DNA of 15,277 bases from Candidatus Pacearchaeota archaeon (GCA_002690445.1 NZER01000365.1:1-15277); one strand, 5' to 3'. Positions 1 through 5,206 are shown, counted from the stretch's first letter. The notes: generated from the sequence alone by a model not told the origin. Translations and numbers: made by a program.

Positions 1-1
1 G

Positions 2-511
2 AAAACGAAAAGGTTTTTCGAGGATAGAATTGGCTTTATGGCTCAACTTGTTTCCGAGATTGGCAAGACTATTAAGTCGGCAGTCAAAAAGGAAATGACT
101 GCGGTTTTTCGTCCCAACCTTACGAGTGACTTGACGTGGGAAGATATTGCTGATGGTGATGGTGATACAATTTTACAAAAGTTTCCCGACACCCAATTTT
201 ATGACTATACTAAGTCGTTTGGTCGCATGGCTCAATTTCTCAATGGTAACCTGCCAAGCAATTATCATTTAACTTTCTCACGTTCTGAGCATAATGAAAC
301 ACTTTGCGATATGGTCTTGGAAATGGGCGGTAATGTTGCGGTTGTCTTTCGTGATAGGTTGCCAAAGACTTGGAAGGGTTTTGAGGTTATTAATGGTGAT
401 GCGAATGACTTGCGCTTCTTAGACAAGTCGGGAGTCGTGGTTGGGCTTATCGAAAAGGGTCTTGCTAAAAAGGATGAAACGGGATTTGTACAGGAAGGAA
501 TAAACTCATGA
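2..511 (+). CDS. C-terminal part of a GP88/DUF7227-like phage protein (5' end outside window)
   Basis: The frame is open to the left edge, with no stop before the first internal ATG at 38. Residues such as RFFEDRIGF precede that ATG and continue smoothly into it, so the gene very probably starts upstream of the window. The visible part carries a sequence pattern I associate with phage proteins annotated GP88 or DUF7227: a TSDLTWEDI segment, then YDYTKSFGR, NYHLTFSRSE, GGNVAVVFRDRLPKTW, and a C-terminal D-rich stretch followed by GVVVGLIEKG and a GFV ending. The biochemical role of that family is not established. The N-terminal Cys-rich part I expect for the family is not in the window. Its stop overlaps the next ATG (ATGA), so it is cotranscribed with the 54-codon gene downstream. 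Family naming is from memory of the pattern. Confidence 0.7.
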   Translation, partial: KTKRFFEDRIGFMAQLVSEIGKTIKSAVKKEMTAVFRPNLTSDLTWEDIADGDGDTILQKFPDTQFYDYTKSFGRMAQFLNGNLPSNYHLTFSRSEHNETLCDMVLEMGGNVAVVFRDRLPKTWKGFEVINGDANDLRFLDKSGVVVGLIEKGLAKKDETGFVQEGINS

Positions 512-672
512 GAAAAGAACTACTGCCGAATGGCTTGCTTTCCGTCTATGATTATGGTTGTCAATGGCAACTCTTATTTAAGAAAGGTAAAGACAAAAAG
601 TGGAAACCTTATAATATGCAAGCGCATGGAGTAGGTTATAGAAAATTATTGCAAAAGATAAATGAGGACTGA
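508..672 (+). CDS. small basic hypothetical protein (54 aa)
   Basis: ATG overlaps the upstream stop as ATGA, and an AGGAAGGA Shine-Dalgarno-like stretch lies just before it. The product begins MRKELLPNGLLSVYDYG and is rich in Lys, Trp and Tyr (a KKGKDKKWKPY segment). No signal peptide or membrane segment is visible. I do not recognise the family. The ATGA coupling and phage-style spacing make it a credible real gene. Confidence 0.65.
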   Translation: MRKELLPNGLLSVYDYGCQWQLLFKKGKDKKWKPYNMQAHGVGYRKLLQKINED

Positions 673-678
673 ACAAAT

Positions 679-741
679 ATGGGCTTTGAACTAGGCATTG
701 TTTTATATATTCTTTTGGTCATTACTTACCTAAGTCGTTGA
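679..741 (+). CDS. micro-ORF, single membrane segment (20 aa)
   Basis: It starts 6 nt after the preceding stop and encodes a hydrophobic peptide (MGFELGIVLYILLVITYLSR) that could span a membrane once. Its TGA stop (739-741) is contributed by the first arm of repeat E1. It is the last ORF of its operon, a position also held by similar micro-ORFs at 2888, 7251, 8637, 11251 and 13171. That recurrence is the main reason to accept so short an ORF; on its own it would be doubtful. No clear Shine-Dalgarno is seen. Confidence 0.4.
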   Translation: MGFELGIVLYILLVITYLSR

Positions 742-800
742 CTATCAACGACTTGGGCGGGGCCGCCCCGCCTAAACCCTTGACTGTCAGATACTTACAA
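731..800. repeat. nested-palindrome element E1
   Basis: Arm 1 is a perfect 10-bp stem, AAGTCGTTGA (732-741) with TCAACGACTT (745-754), closing on a 3-nt loop. A GC palindrome (GGCGGGGCCGCCCCGCC) follows, and then a degenerate third arm ending TTACAACT. Arm 3 approximates the reverse complement of arm 1, so the whole unit is itself palindromic. It separates the operon ending at 741 from the promoter at 828. Confidence 0.9.
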
Positions 801-827
801 CTATTTTAAAAAACTTCGTCTAAAGGC

Positions 828-856
828 TTGACTTTTCTCTCTAGGCGCACTATATT
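828..856 (+). promoter_or_regulatory. sigma70-type promoter for gene 863
   Basis: TTGACT (828-833), 17-nt spacer, TATATT (851-856). The upstream linker from E1 is A-rich (TTTTAAAAAACTTC) and could act as an UP element. The ATG at 863 is 7 nt past the -10 box, which places the A of the start codon at the expected +1. Confidence 0.85.
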
Positions 857-862
857 ATTAGT

Positions 863-1042
863 ATGATTAGCATTAAGAAAAATGATTCGTTCCCTAAGTG
901 GATTCAAGTTTTCGCTTTTGGGAAATTTATTGATGAAGTGCAGGGTCAATCCAAGGCACTTCGGATGGCGACCCAATTAGCCAAGGAAAATGAACAGACC
1001 CATATCAATATGTTTGGGAAAGTTAGAAAGTTAGAACTATGA
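863..1042 (+). CDS. hypothetical protein, leaderless first gene of operon (59 aa)
   Basis: Product begins MISIKKNDSFPKWIQVF, contains a KALRMATQLAKENEQ helix-like stretch and ends GKVRKLEL. It looks like a small soluble basic protein, and I do not recognise a family. The start is set by the promoter: the ATG sits exactly 6 nt after the -10 hexamer, and no upstream in-frame start could be transcribed. The stop overlaps the next gene (ATGA, 1039-1042), making this the head of the 863-1702 operon. Confidence 0.75.
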   Translation: MISIKKNDSFPKWIQVFAFGKFIDEVQGQSKALRMATQLAKENEQTHINMFGKVRKLEL

Positions 1043-1164
1043 GCAATACAGAACAATTAACAGGTCATGCTCAACTCATGTATCTTATGAGTCGATGGAA
1101 CATGACTAGAGATGAAGCCTTGCGAGTGATGAGGCAAAACAACCAAGATACCGAGGGGCTATAA
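1039..1164 (+). CDS. small hypothetical protein (41 aa)
   Basis: Starts by ATGA overlap with the gene before it. The product is MSNTEQLTGHAQLMYLMSRW followed by NMTRDEALRVMRQNN, an amphipathic, probably helical peptide. The MTRDEALRVMRQ segment resembles one helical UBA-like or helix-turn-helix-like repeat, but it is too short to assign. Translational coupling and the absence of an intergenic gap support it. Confidence 0.65.
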   Translation: MSNTEQLTGHAQLMYLMSRWNMTRDEALRVMRQNNQDTEGL

Positions 1165-1166
1165 AA

Positions 1167-1586
1167 ATGGGTAGTTATGCAGAGAATGAATTAGACGCTA
1201 GGGAGTATGCTGAGTTGCAAAGGCAATTCGCAGAAGAAAAGCTAGAGGAGCAAAGAGAGCGGGTTAAGGAAGAAAAGCCTGTGGTTACAATGGATGAAAT
1301 CCTAGACCATCGCTTTCAGCAACGCAACCTAGAGAATGCCGAACGTCACATGAAGGCTCAAAATGATTGGAGTTCTTACTTAGAGAGGTATCCCAATCCC
1401 GATGGCGACTATGAAAGAAGCGAGGAGCAGACAATGTTGCTTTTTGAAATCAATCAGATAGTTACAAACAATATTGCATATGGTACTCCCCCTTATTCTC
1501 TTGAATCTTCCGAGGACATCTTGCTTGATATTCTTAATGACTTAACTAGCATGAAGGAACGACTTGGATTAGGAGGAAATATATAA
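1167..1586 (+). CDS. acidic coiled-coil-like hypothetical protein (139 aa)
   Basis: Begins 3 nt after the previous stop. The N-terminal third (residues about 5-40) is highly charged and helical (AREYAELQRQFAEEKLEEQR), consistent with a coiled coil. The C-terminal part contains SSEDILLDILNDLTSMKERLG. No catalytic motif is visible and I do not recognise the family. A charged helical small protein in a phage accessory operon could be an adaptor or inhibitor, but that is only inference. The stop overlaps the next start (TAATG). Confidence 0.75.
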   Translation: MGSYAENELDAREYAELQRQFAEEKLEEQRERVKEEKPVVTMDEILDHRFQQRNLENAERHMKAQNDWSSYLERYPNPDGDYERSEEQTMLLFEINQIVTNNIAYGTPPYSLESSEDILLDILNDLTSMKERLGLGGNI

Positions 1587-1702
1587 TGTATAAGTTTGTA
1601 TATGAACATGCCGCGCGAACTTTCGCCTATCAGCAAGGTCAAAATGGTTGGGACACCATAGTGACTGAATGTGAAGGCTATTGGTGGGTAGAGGTTCTTT
1701 AA
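1586..1702 (+). CDS. small hypothetical protein (38 aa)
   Basis: Starts in a TAATG overlap at 1584-1588, with a perfect AGGAGG Shine-Dalgarno at 1571-1576. The SD shows that leadered genes in this part of the genome use ordinary ribosome recruitment. The product (MYKFVYEHAARTFAYQQGQN..., ending GYWWVEVL) is aromatic-rich. No family recognised. Its TAA stop coincides with the first bases of repeat E2. Confidence 0.7.
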   Translation: MYKFVYEHAARTFAYQQGQNGWDTIVTECEGYWWVEVL

Positions 1703-1768
1703 CTCGCTGATACTCAACGACTTGGGGCGGGCCGCCCCGCCGAAGTCCTTGATAGTCAACAGGTTATG
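1700..1768. repeat. nested-palindrome element E2
   Basis: Arm 1 is imperfect (AACTCGCTGA against TCAACGACTT, 8 of 10 pairs). The centre is GGGCGGGCCGCCCCGCC, and arm 3 is AAGTCCTTGA, TAG, then TCAACAGGTT. It overlaps the stop of the gene before and is followed by an A-rich linker and the promoter at 1798. Confidence 0.9.
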
Positions 1769-1797
1769 ACTAAAATGAAAAAAAGTGAAGAAAAGTC

Positions 1798-1826
1798 TTG
1801 CAATTAAGCCGAAACTACTCTATATT
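1798..1826 (+). promoter_or_regulatory. promoter for gene 1833
   Basis: TTGCAA (1798-1803), 17-nt spacer, TATATT (1821-1826). The A-rich linker between E2 and the -35 box has the same layout as at 828. The ATG at 1833 is exactly 6 nt after the -10 box. Confidence 0.8.
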
Positions 1827-1832
1827 TATATT

Positions 1833-2210
1833 ATGACAATGACAAAAAAGACCTTCTCTGACTTAGTTTTTAACAATCATGGCAACAACCCGAATGCCGT
1901 CCAAGCAAGGCTTGATTTGGGCAACAACCTAGAGGTTTCCGTTGTCTCTATGAAGGGTGAGGAAACTGAGTTTGGTGGCTTGTATGGTAGTGTGCTTGCA
2001 GGAACTTATGAAGTTGCCGTGTTTCACAATAACAATATGCTTCCGCTTTCCCCTTGGGATGACGTTGTAGGTTGGCAAACCGAGGCAGAGGTAACTGAGC
2101 TTATGGCAAGCCTTCAAGGCAGAGTAGCAGATGTCGCAGGATTTATCGACCAACTTCATCTTACTAGAAGTGAAAGTAGGGCAGATTTAGGCTTGACTAA
2201 TCACTCATAA
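1833..2210 (+). CDS. hypothetical protein, leaderless (125 aa)
   Basis: The frame is open upstream to 1785, but that extension contains the promoter, so the start is the ATG at 1833 (MTMTKKTFSDLVFNNHG). The product has a probable mixed beta-sheet core (LEVSVVSMKGEETEFGGLYG, then TYEVAVFHNN) and a helical C-terminal part (TEAEVTELMASLQGRVADVAGF). The mid-region contains NMLPLSPWDDVVGWQT, a pattern seen in small phage proteins of unknown function. No catalytic residues are apparent. It heads the 1833-2959 operon. Confidence 0.8.
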   Translation: MTMTKKTFSDLVFNNHGNNPNAVQARLDLGNNLEVSVVSMKGEETEFGGLYGSVLAGTYEVAVFHNNNMLPLSPWDDVVGWQTEAEVTELMASLQGRVADVAGFIDQLHLTRSESRADLGLTNHS

Positions 2211-2227
2211 TTTGGGAGAATATTAAA

Positions 2228-2389
2228 ATGGATTCACAATTAAACAACTATATCGTTCTCAAAAATGGAAAGGGCATTTCCCCTGCCATGACTCTTGAGA
2301 AATGTGTTCAAGCGGTTAGGATTCTAGAACAGAACATTGACCGACTTCTCCATCACTCACCATATACCATAGGCAAGAAAAATGACTGA
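2228..2389 (+). CDS. small hypothetical protein (53 aa)
   Basis: A GGGAGA Shine-Dalgarno precedes the ATG by 8 nt. The product begins MDSQLNNYIVLKNGKGISPA and has a helical middle (TLEKCVQAVRILEQNIDRLL). No family recognised. Its 3' end overlaps the start of the following gene by 8 nt, as expected for a coupled operon. Confidence 0.7.
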   Translation: MDSQLNNYIVLKNGKGISPAMTLEKCVQAVRILEQNIDRLLHHSPYTIGKKND

Positions 2390-2627
2390 TTCAACTTATA
2401 ACGGATGGGCAAACCATGCGACTTGGAATGTCGCCCTTTGGATTCAAAATGATGAGGGGATTTACAATTTTGCCAAAGGCATGACAGATTATTATACTTT
2501 CAAGACATCAATGAGAGAAATGCAAGGGAATAGCTCGATGGGATATCAAACTCCCGATGGAGTCTCTTGGAGTGACTCTGCTCTAGATGTGGCAAGACTT
2601 GACGAATTAATACAAGAACTAAACTAG
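2382..2627 (+). CDS. DUF7249-like phage protein (81 aa)
   Basis: The N-terminus NGWANHATWNVALWIQNDEG matches the diagnostic pattern of a small phage family (NGWxNxxTWNVxLWIxNDE) that I know as DUF7249, found in cyanophages and other tailed phages. The function of that family is unknown. The rest is soluble, ending LDVARLDELIQELN. This is the best family match in the left half of the window and a main argument for a phage origin. The gene overlaps the preceding one by 8 nt. Confidence 0.8.
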   Translation: MTDSTYNGWANHATWNVALWIQNDEGIYNFAKGMTDYYTFKTSMREMQGNSSMGYQTPDGVSWSDSALDVARLDELIQELN

Positions 2628-2639
2628 AAAAGGAAAATT

Positions 2640-2891
2640 ATGCAAAAAGAATTCTCATTCATAGAAAAAGCTGAAGCTGTCGCCAATTATGAGCCTCAAG
2701 GTCTCAACCGAGTTGGCGAAAAACTTTGGTTCACTTATGTAAACAAAGCAGGCTCTGCTATTCCTGCTTACTATGACTATGTTAGTCGGACTTTTAAGTC
2801 GGTAGTCCGTGGTAGTCAGTATGGCAAGAAACGCCTTGCGGTTCGCAACTTGGTTGCTCGCCCTGTTATCGAAGGGGCTTTGGGGAAGTGA
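2640..2891 (+). CDS. basic hypothetical protein (83 aa)
   Basis: An AAAAGGAAAA Shine-Dalgarno-like stretch lies before the ATG. The product has an acidic helical start (MQKEFSFIEKAEAVANYEPQ), then WFTYVNKAGSAIPAYYDY, and a strongly basic end (GKKRLAVRNLVARPVIEG). The basic tail and beta-rich middle would fit nucleic-acid binding, but there is no recognisable domain. Its stop overlaps the GTG of the micro-ORF downstream (GTGA). Confidence 0.7.
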   Translation: MQKEFSFIEKAEAVANYEPQGLNRVGEKLWFTYVNKAGSAIPAYYDYVSRTFKSVVRGSQYGKKRLAVRNLVARPVIEGALGK

Positions 2892-2959
2892 TTGAGGCAA
2901 TAGTCCTTCTCTTGCCGTGGGTAGTAATGTATTTTATCGTTTGGAAAAGCGGTCTATAA
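2888..2959 (+). CDS. micro-ORF, single membrane segment, GTG start (23 aa)
   Basis: GTG start in a GTGA overlap with the gene before it. The product is a single hydrophobic helix (IEAIVLLLPWVVMYFIVW) ending KSGL. It is the last ORF before the terminator at 2983, matching the position of similar micro-ORFs in other operons of this window. The coupling and the recurring pattern support it, but expression is unproven. Confidence 0.45.
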   Translation: MIEAIVLLLPWVVMYFIVWKSGL

Positions 2960-2982
2960 GTTAGTTGTTGTTGGTCATAACT

Positions 2983-3015
2983 CCCCCACCTCTTTCGAGG
3001 GGTGGGGGTTTTTTG
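2983..3015 (+). terminator. intrinsic terminator of the 1833-2959 operon
   Basis: CCCCCACC (2983-2990) pairs with GGTGGGGG (3001-3008) around a short loop containing TTTC, followed by TTTTTT. It is a strong GC stem with a U tract. Confidence 0.9.
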
Positions 3016-3035
3016 TGGGCGAATTGAATAACAAA

Positions 3036-3055
3036 CAAATAAGCTTCAAATATAG
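3036..3055. repeat. AT-rich repeat related to the 19-bp direct repeat
   Basis: CAAATAAGCTTCAAATATAG, a diverged copy of CAAATAAGCATCAAATAAG found at 5789 and 6209. It lies between the terminator and E3. Confidence 0.5.
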
Positions 3056-3097
3056 AGGATTCCAAGAGATTTTTCGAGCGATTATCTTTAAATTCCA

Positions 3098-3168
3098 TAA
3101 GTTGTTGCATATCAACGATTTACGGCGGGCGGCCCGGCATAAACCCTTGATGGTCAACGAGTTACAAC
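3098..3168. repeat. nested-palindrome element E3
   Basis: Arm 1 AAGTTGTTGC, ATA, TCAACGATT(T); centre GGCGGGCGGCCCGGC; arm 3 AACCCTTGA, TGG, TCAACGAGTT. It is followed by TACAACTATCTTC and an A-rich linker identical in layout to that after E4. Confidence 0.9.
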
Positions 3169-3194
3169 TATCTTCAAAAAAACGAAAAAAAAGT

Positions 3195-3223
3195 TTGCAA
3201 TTTGCTCAGAGTGGGTCTATATT
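3195..3223 (+). promoter_or_regulatory. promoter for the tRNA-like RNAs
   Basis: TTGCAA (3195-3200), 17-nt spacer, TATATT (3218-3223), behind an A-tract linker. No start codon follows at the usual place; transcription would begin about 25 nt before the first tRNA-like RNA at 3254. Confidence 0.8.
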
Positions 3224-3253
3224 ATAGGTATAGTTCTTTTAAAGTCAATTTGT

Positions 3254-3372
3254 GTCCCTTTAGTTTAGGTCGGGTTAAAACGCCAACAAACAAGCAGTAT
3301 ACTAGTTAAGTCTGCGAGCGATTCATGGTCGTTGAGAGTTGGAAAAGGTGAGTTCAAATCTCCCAAGGGACT
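3254..3372 (+). tRNA. tRNA-like RNA 1 with an expanded anticodon domain
   Basis: The acceptor stem GTCCCTT (3254-3260) pairs perfectly with AAGGGAC (3365-3371), discriminator T3372, no encoded CCA. T8-A9 are followed by a D arm GTTT/AAAC with an 11-nt loop containing GG. The T arm is GTGAG/CTCCC (one mismatch) around TTCAAAT, and the variable loop is 5 nt (AAAAG). Where a 17-nt anticodon arm should be there is a perfect 5-bp stem CCAAC/GTTGG enclosing 50 nt instead of 7. Inside are a GCAG/CTGC hairpin and a hairpin AGCGA-TTCATGG-TCGTT, whose 7-nt loop would be a proper CAT anticodon loop (U33, G37). It could be an intron-bearing tRNA, a tRNA with a relocated anticodon arm, or a tRNA mimic. 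The cloverleaf ends are solid; the decoding identity is not. Confidence 0.7.
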
Positions 3373-3428
3373 GCTCTTTTTGTAGATGAGGAATCATTGA
3401 ACAACGAGGCGTCAGCACACGCCTACAA

Positions 3429-3471
3429 TCGTGGACTGAAGGTAAGACTACCAATTACCTTTGGTTCACGA
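3429..3471 (+). ncRNA. 17-bp hairpin between the two tRNA-like RNAs
   Basis: Positions 3429-3445 pair without interruption with 3455-3471 (17 pairs, a few G-U) around a 9-nt loop GACTACCAA. A smaller hairpin AGGCGT/ACGCCT (3407-3424) precedes it. Both lie in the 125-nt spacer of the same presumed transcript. They may be RNase processing signals or a third structured RNA; I could not fold the spacer into a cloverleaf. Confidence 0.55.
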
Positions 3472-3497
3472 GGAGAGAAAGAGGTTCACACTTTTGT

Positions 3498-3624
3498 GGG
3501 GGAGTAGCTTAACTGCGTTAGAGCCTTGCCCCTCCCGTGTCACGAAATTCTAGATGCTCGTGAGCAGACAAAGCTAGTTTGCGGAGGTCAGCAAGAGGTG
3601 GTGGTTCGAGACCACCCTCCCCCT
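3498..3624 (+). tRNA. tRNA-like RNA 2 with an expanded anticodon domain
   Basis: Acceptor GGGGGAG (3498-3504) pairs perfectly with CTCCCCC (3617-3623). TA and a D arm GCTT/GAGC follow. The T arm GGTGG/CCACC (3600-3616) around TTCGAGA is perfect. The centre has a stem CTTGC/GCAAG (3525-3529 with 3591-3595) continued by CCTCC/GGAGG (3531-3535 with 3583-3587). These enclose two hairpins: TCACGA/TCGTGA with a 12-nt loop and GCAGAC/GTTTGC with loop AAAGCTA. The region between D and T arms is 75 nt instead of about 23. No arm has a standard 7-nt loop with U33, so no anticodon can be named; a reading as CCC (Gly) with an intron is possible but needs a mismatched stem. The 3' flank TGCTCTTT...GTAGATGA is shared with RNA 1. 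Confidence 0.7.
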
Positions 3625-3656
3625 GCTCTTTCAGTAGATGATTCAATCCAAAGCCA

Positions 3657-3728
3657 CAAGTCGTTGATAACCAACGGCTTGCGGCGGGCTGCCCCGCCGA
3701 AGTCCTTGTCAGTCAACGGGTTACAACT
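3657..3728. repeat. nested-palindrome element E4
   Basis: Arm 1 AAGTCGTTGA, TAA, CCAACGGCTT; centre GGCGGGCTGCCCCGCC; arm 3 AAGTCCTTGT, CAG, TCAACGGGTT. It ends TTACAACTATCTTC and runs into an A-rich linker and the promoter at 3755. Confidence 0.9.
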
Positions 3729-3754
3729 ATCTTCAAAAAAAGTGAAGAAAAAAT

Positions 3755-3783
3755 TTGACTTTCGGACAAAAGCGCTCTATATT
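3755..3783 (+). promoter_or_regulatory. promoter for gene 3790
   Basis: TTGACT (3755-3760), 17-nt spacer starting TTCGGACAAAA, TATATT (3778-3783). The same spacer wording (TTCGGGCAAAA) recurs at 10318 and, slightly changed, at 9108 and 12463. ATG follows 6 nt after the -10. Confidence 0.85.
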
Positions 3784-3789
3784 GTTAGT

Positions 3790-3987
3790 ATGATTAAGAC
3801 AATATTAAGTTCCCTTCTCGATTCCTTTCTTTGCATTTCCTTTGTGCTTTCCCTGTTTTCGGCAGGGTGGATAATTACCTCGTTTCTTGTCGGGCATTAT
3901 TCTGCCTCTTGGCTAAACTTTGTTTTCGCGCTCCCCTTCCTAATGGTCGCTTGCATCTCCTTTGTAGCCCTTGACAATCGAGGATAA
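3790..3987 (+). CDS. small membrane protein, two predicted TM segments, leaderless (65 aa)
   Basis: The open frame continues upstream through tRNA-like RNA 2 and repeat E4, but the promoter fixes the start at 3790 (MIKTILSSLLDSFLCISFVL). Two long hydrophobic stretches, roughly residues 12-34 and 42-60 (LNFVFALPFLMVACISFVAL), are separated by a short polar loop with HYSASW. This predicts a helical-hairpin inner-membrane protein. No holin family can be claimed from sequence alone. It is the only gene of its unit; another promoter follows almost at once. Confidence 0.75.
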   Translation: MIKTILSSLLDSFLCISFVLSLFSAGWIITSFLVGHYSASWLNFVFALPFLMVACISFVALDNRG

Positions 3988-4005
3988 AAAAGTTGAATTT
4001 TTTTC

Positions 4006-4034
4006 TTGCCCTTTCAATCAAACTAATCTAATAT
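4006..4034 (+). promoter_or_regulatory. weak promoter for gene 4043
   Basis: TTGCCC (4006-4011), 17-nt spacer, TAATAT (4029-4034), ATG 8 nt later. It starts only 19 nt after the preceding stop. The match is poorer than the other promoters here and no E element precedes it. Confidence 0.5.
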
Positions 4035-4042
4035 TATATATT

Positions 4043-4351
4043 ATGGAAACAAAAAGTAAAGAACTCACCGAACAAGAACGTATCGCAATCATCCGCGCCA
4101 TTGTGTTGGATGTGAAAAGCAATGGAGCGCAGATTGACTCTGAAGGTCAAAAGCTCATTGATGAGATTAAGCAGGAACAGGCTACTGAAGAAGTCGTGGT
4201 CAATCATGGCTTGCTTAATGCACAAAAGGAAGATGTTGAAGATGAGGCTGATTTCTTAGAGACTGAGGAAGAAGTCGATTTCGATGCCGATGAGAATGAG
4301 ATTGACATGGAAACCATTAGCCCTCAGATGAGGGAAGCATTGGAGGGATAA
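4043..4351 (+). CDS. strongly acidic hypothetical protein (102 aa)
   Basis: Start at 4043 (METKSKELTEQERIAIIRAI) because the in-frame extension to 3971 overlaps the upstream gene and the promoter. The N-terminal half is helical and mixed-charge; the C-terminal half is a run of Asp and Glu (DEADFLETEEEVDFDADENE). Such acidic tails are common in phage DNA-mimic or chaperone-like small proteins, but that is analogy only. It heads the 4043-4825 operon; a GGAGG lies near its stop for the next gene. Confidence 0.75.
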   Translation: METKSKELTEQERIAIIRAIVLDVKSNGAQIDSEGQKLIDEIKQEQATEEVVVNHGLLNAQKEDVEDEADFLETEEEVDFDADENEIDMETISPQMREALEG

Positions 4352-4355
4352 AATC

Positions 4356-4595
4356 ATGGGAATGAGTAAAGCCGCGCACAGGTCAAGTAATCACCACAAG
4401 ATTATGAAAGCCGTTGGTAAGTGTTCTGAGATTCGGGAAATTAAAAAGACTCGCAAGGGTTGGATATTTTTCGCAACCAACGGAGCAACCTTTAACTACC
4501 ACCCAACCGCCAAAGCTCCACGAAAGTTGACTAGCTTTCTCCGTCAGAACACCAAGATGGGCGAGCAGATAATCCGAAAGGTTTGCTCAGTATGA
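4356..4595 (+). CDS. basic hypothetical protein, weakly HicA-like (79 aa)
   Basis: GGAGG (4344-4348) sits 7 nt before this ATG, favouring 4356 over the ATG two codons later. The product is Lys/Arg-rich, and KGWIFFATNGATFNYHPTAK followed by KLTSFLRQN resembles the small dsRBD-like fold of HicA-type proteins (a beta-rich GW...G...HP core and a closing helix). The typical GSHH-type catalytic stretch is not clear, and no HicB partner follows, so a toxin call would be unsafe. It follows an acidic protein and precedes an ATGA-coupled gene. Confidence 0.7.
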   Translation: MGMSKAAHRSSNHHKIMKAVGKCSEIREIKKTRKGWIFFATNGATFNYHPTAKAPRKLTSFLRQNTKMGEQIIRKVCSV

Positions 4596-4825
4596 TTGAC
4601 TCAAAGAAAAGACTCATGCTCACCACGTCGCTTGATGGTGACGTAATCGTAGCGCAGGTAAAACCGAGTCAAGCTCGCAATCGTGGCGAGTATTTTGTCA
4701 GCGATGACTTTGTGCGCTTAAATGTTGAGAAAGGTATCTTGACCGATATAACTGCCGAGGTGAACAATGGGGGCAAAGTGTTTATTCTAACCGATGATTA
4801 CAAACGAGATGCCCTAAGTTGTTGA
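4592..4825 (+). CDS. hypothetical protein (77 aa)
   Basis: ATG in an ATGA overlap with the upstream stop; an in-frame TTG at 4583 is less likely. The product begins MIDSKKRLMLTTSLDGDVIV and is beta-rich with alternating hydrophobics (GEYFVSDDFVRLNVEKGILT, GGKVFILTDDYK). No family recognised. The TGA stop (4823-4825) lies inside arm 1 of repeat E5, so the last codons are also part of the palindrome. Confidence 0.7.
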   Translation: MIDSKKRLMLTTSLDGDVIVAQVKPSQARNRGEYFVSDDFVRLNVEKGILTDITAEVNNGGKVFILTDDYKRDALSC

Positions 4826-4886
4826 ACATCAACGACTTGGGCCGGGCCTGCCGGCGGAAGCCGTTGGCAGCCAACGACTTACGACT
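4815..4886. repeat. nested-palindrome element E5
   Basis: Arm 1 AAGTTGTTGA, ACA, TCAACGACTT; centre GGGCCGGGCCTGCCGGC; arm 3 AAGCCGTTGG, CAG, CCAACGACTT. In arm 3 the inner pair has changed from A-T to G-C on both sides, which supports selection for pairing. It overlaps the stop codon of the preceding gene. Confidence 0.9.
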
Positions 4887-4911
4887 ATTTAAAAAAAAAT
4901 GATAAAATCAT

Positions 4912-4940
4912 TTGACTTTTGGGAGAAATGGGGGTACATT
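4912..4940 (+). promoter_or_regulatory. promoter for gene 4946
   Basis: TTGACT (4912-4917), 17-nt spacer TTTGGGAGAAATGGGGG, TACATT (4935-4940). A run of nine A lies in the linker after E5. ATG follows 5 nt after the -10. Confidence 0.8.
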
Positions 4941-4945
4941 GTAGT

Positions 4946-5167
4946 ATGAACAATTCAATAGAACTTCCTCCGCTTTTCAATTGTAACGTCGTGGCAGTCC
5001 ATCGTGTGACGGGTCGCCCTCAATTCGCAACGATTTTCGCTCCGAGTCAACAGGATGCCGATGATTTCGTTGCTGATATGCAACCTGATTGGATTGTCAT
5101 TCGTGACAACTCTGACCTTCACGACCAAACTGACCTTGACATGATTGATGCTATGTTTAACAATTAA
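4946..5167 (+). CDS. hypothetical protein, leaderless (73 aa)
   Basis: Start fixed at 4946 by the promoter (MNNSIELPPLFNCNVVAVHR). The product has a beta-strand-like VVAVHRVTGRPQFATIFAPS followed by an acidic helical part (QQDADDFVADMQPDWIVIRD) and ends LDMIDAMFNN. No family recognised. It is followed after 39 nt by the gene at 5207. Confidence 0.7.
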   Translation: MNNSIELPPLFNCNVVAVHRVTGRPQFATIFAPSQQDADDFVADMQPDWIVIRDNSDLHDQTDLDMIDAMFNN

Positions 5168-5206
5168 TCCTTGACAATTAACCCATAACCTGTCAGACTT
5201 AATATT

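Noticed and set aside
3526..3789. Upstream extension of the gene at 3790, open through the tRNA-like RNA and E4
   Set aside because: It runs over a perfect tRNA-like fold, a palindromic repeat and the promoter; the transcript would start at 3790.
4356..4825. HicA/HicB-type toxin-antitoxin pair
   Set aside because: The similarity to HicA is weak, the catalytic stretch is unclear, and the following protein lacks HicB features.
5171..5205. Promoter for gene 5207 (TTGACA and TAATAT)
   Set aside because: The boxes are 23 nt apart and the ATG is only 1 nt after the second, so the geometry does not fit the other promoters.
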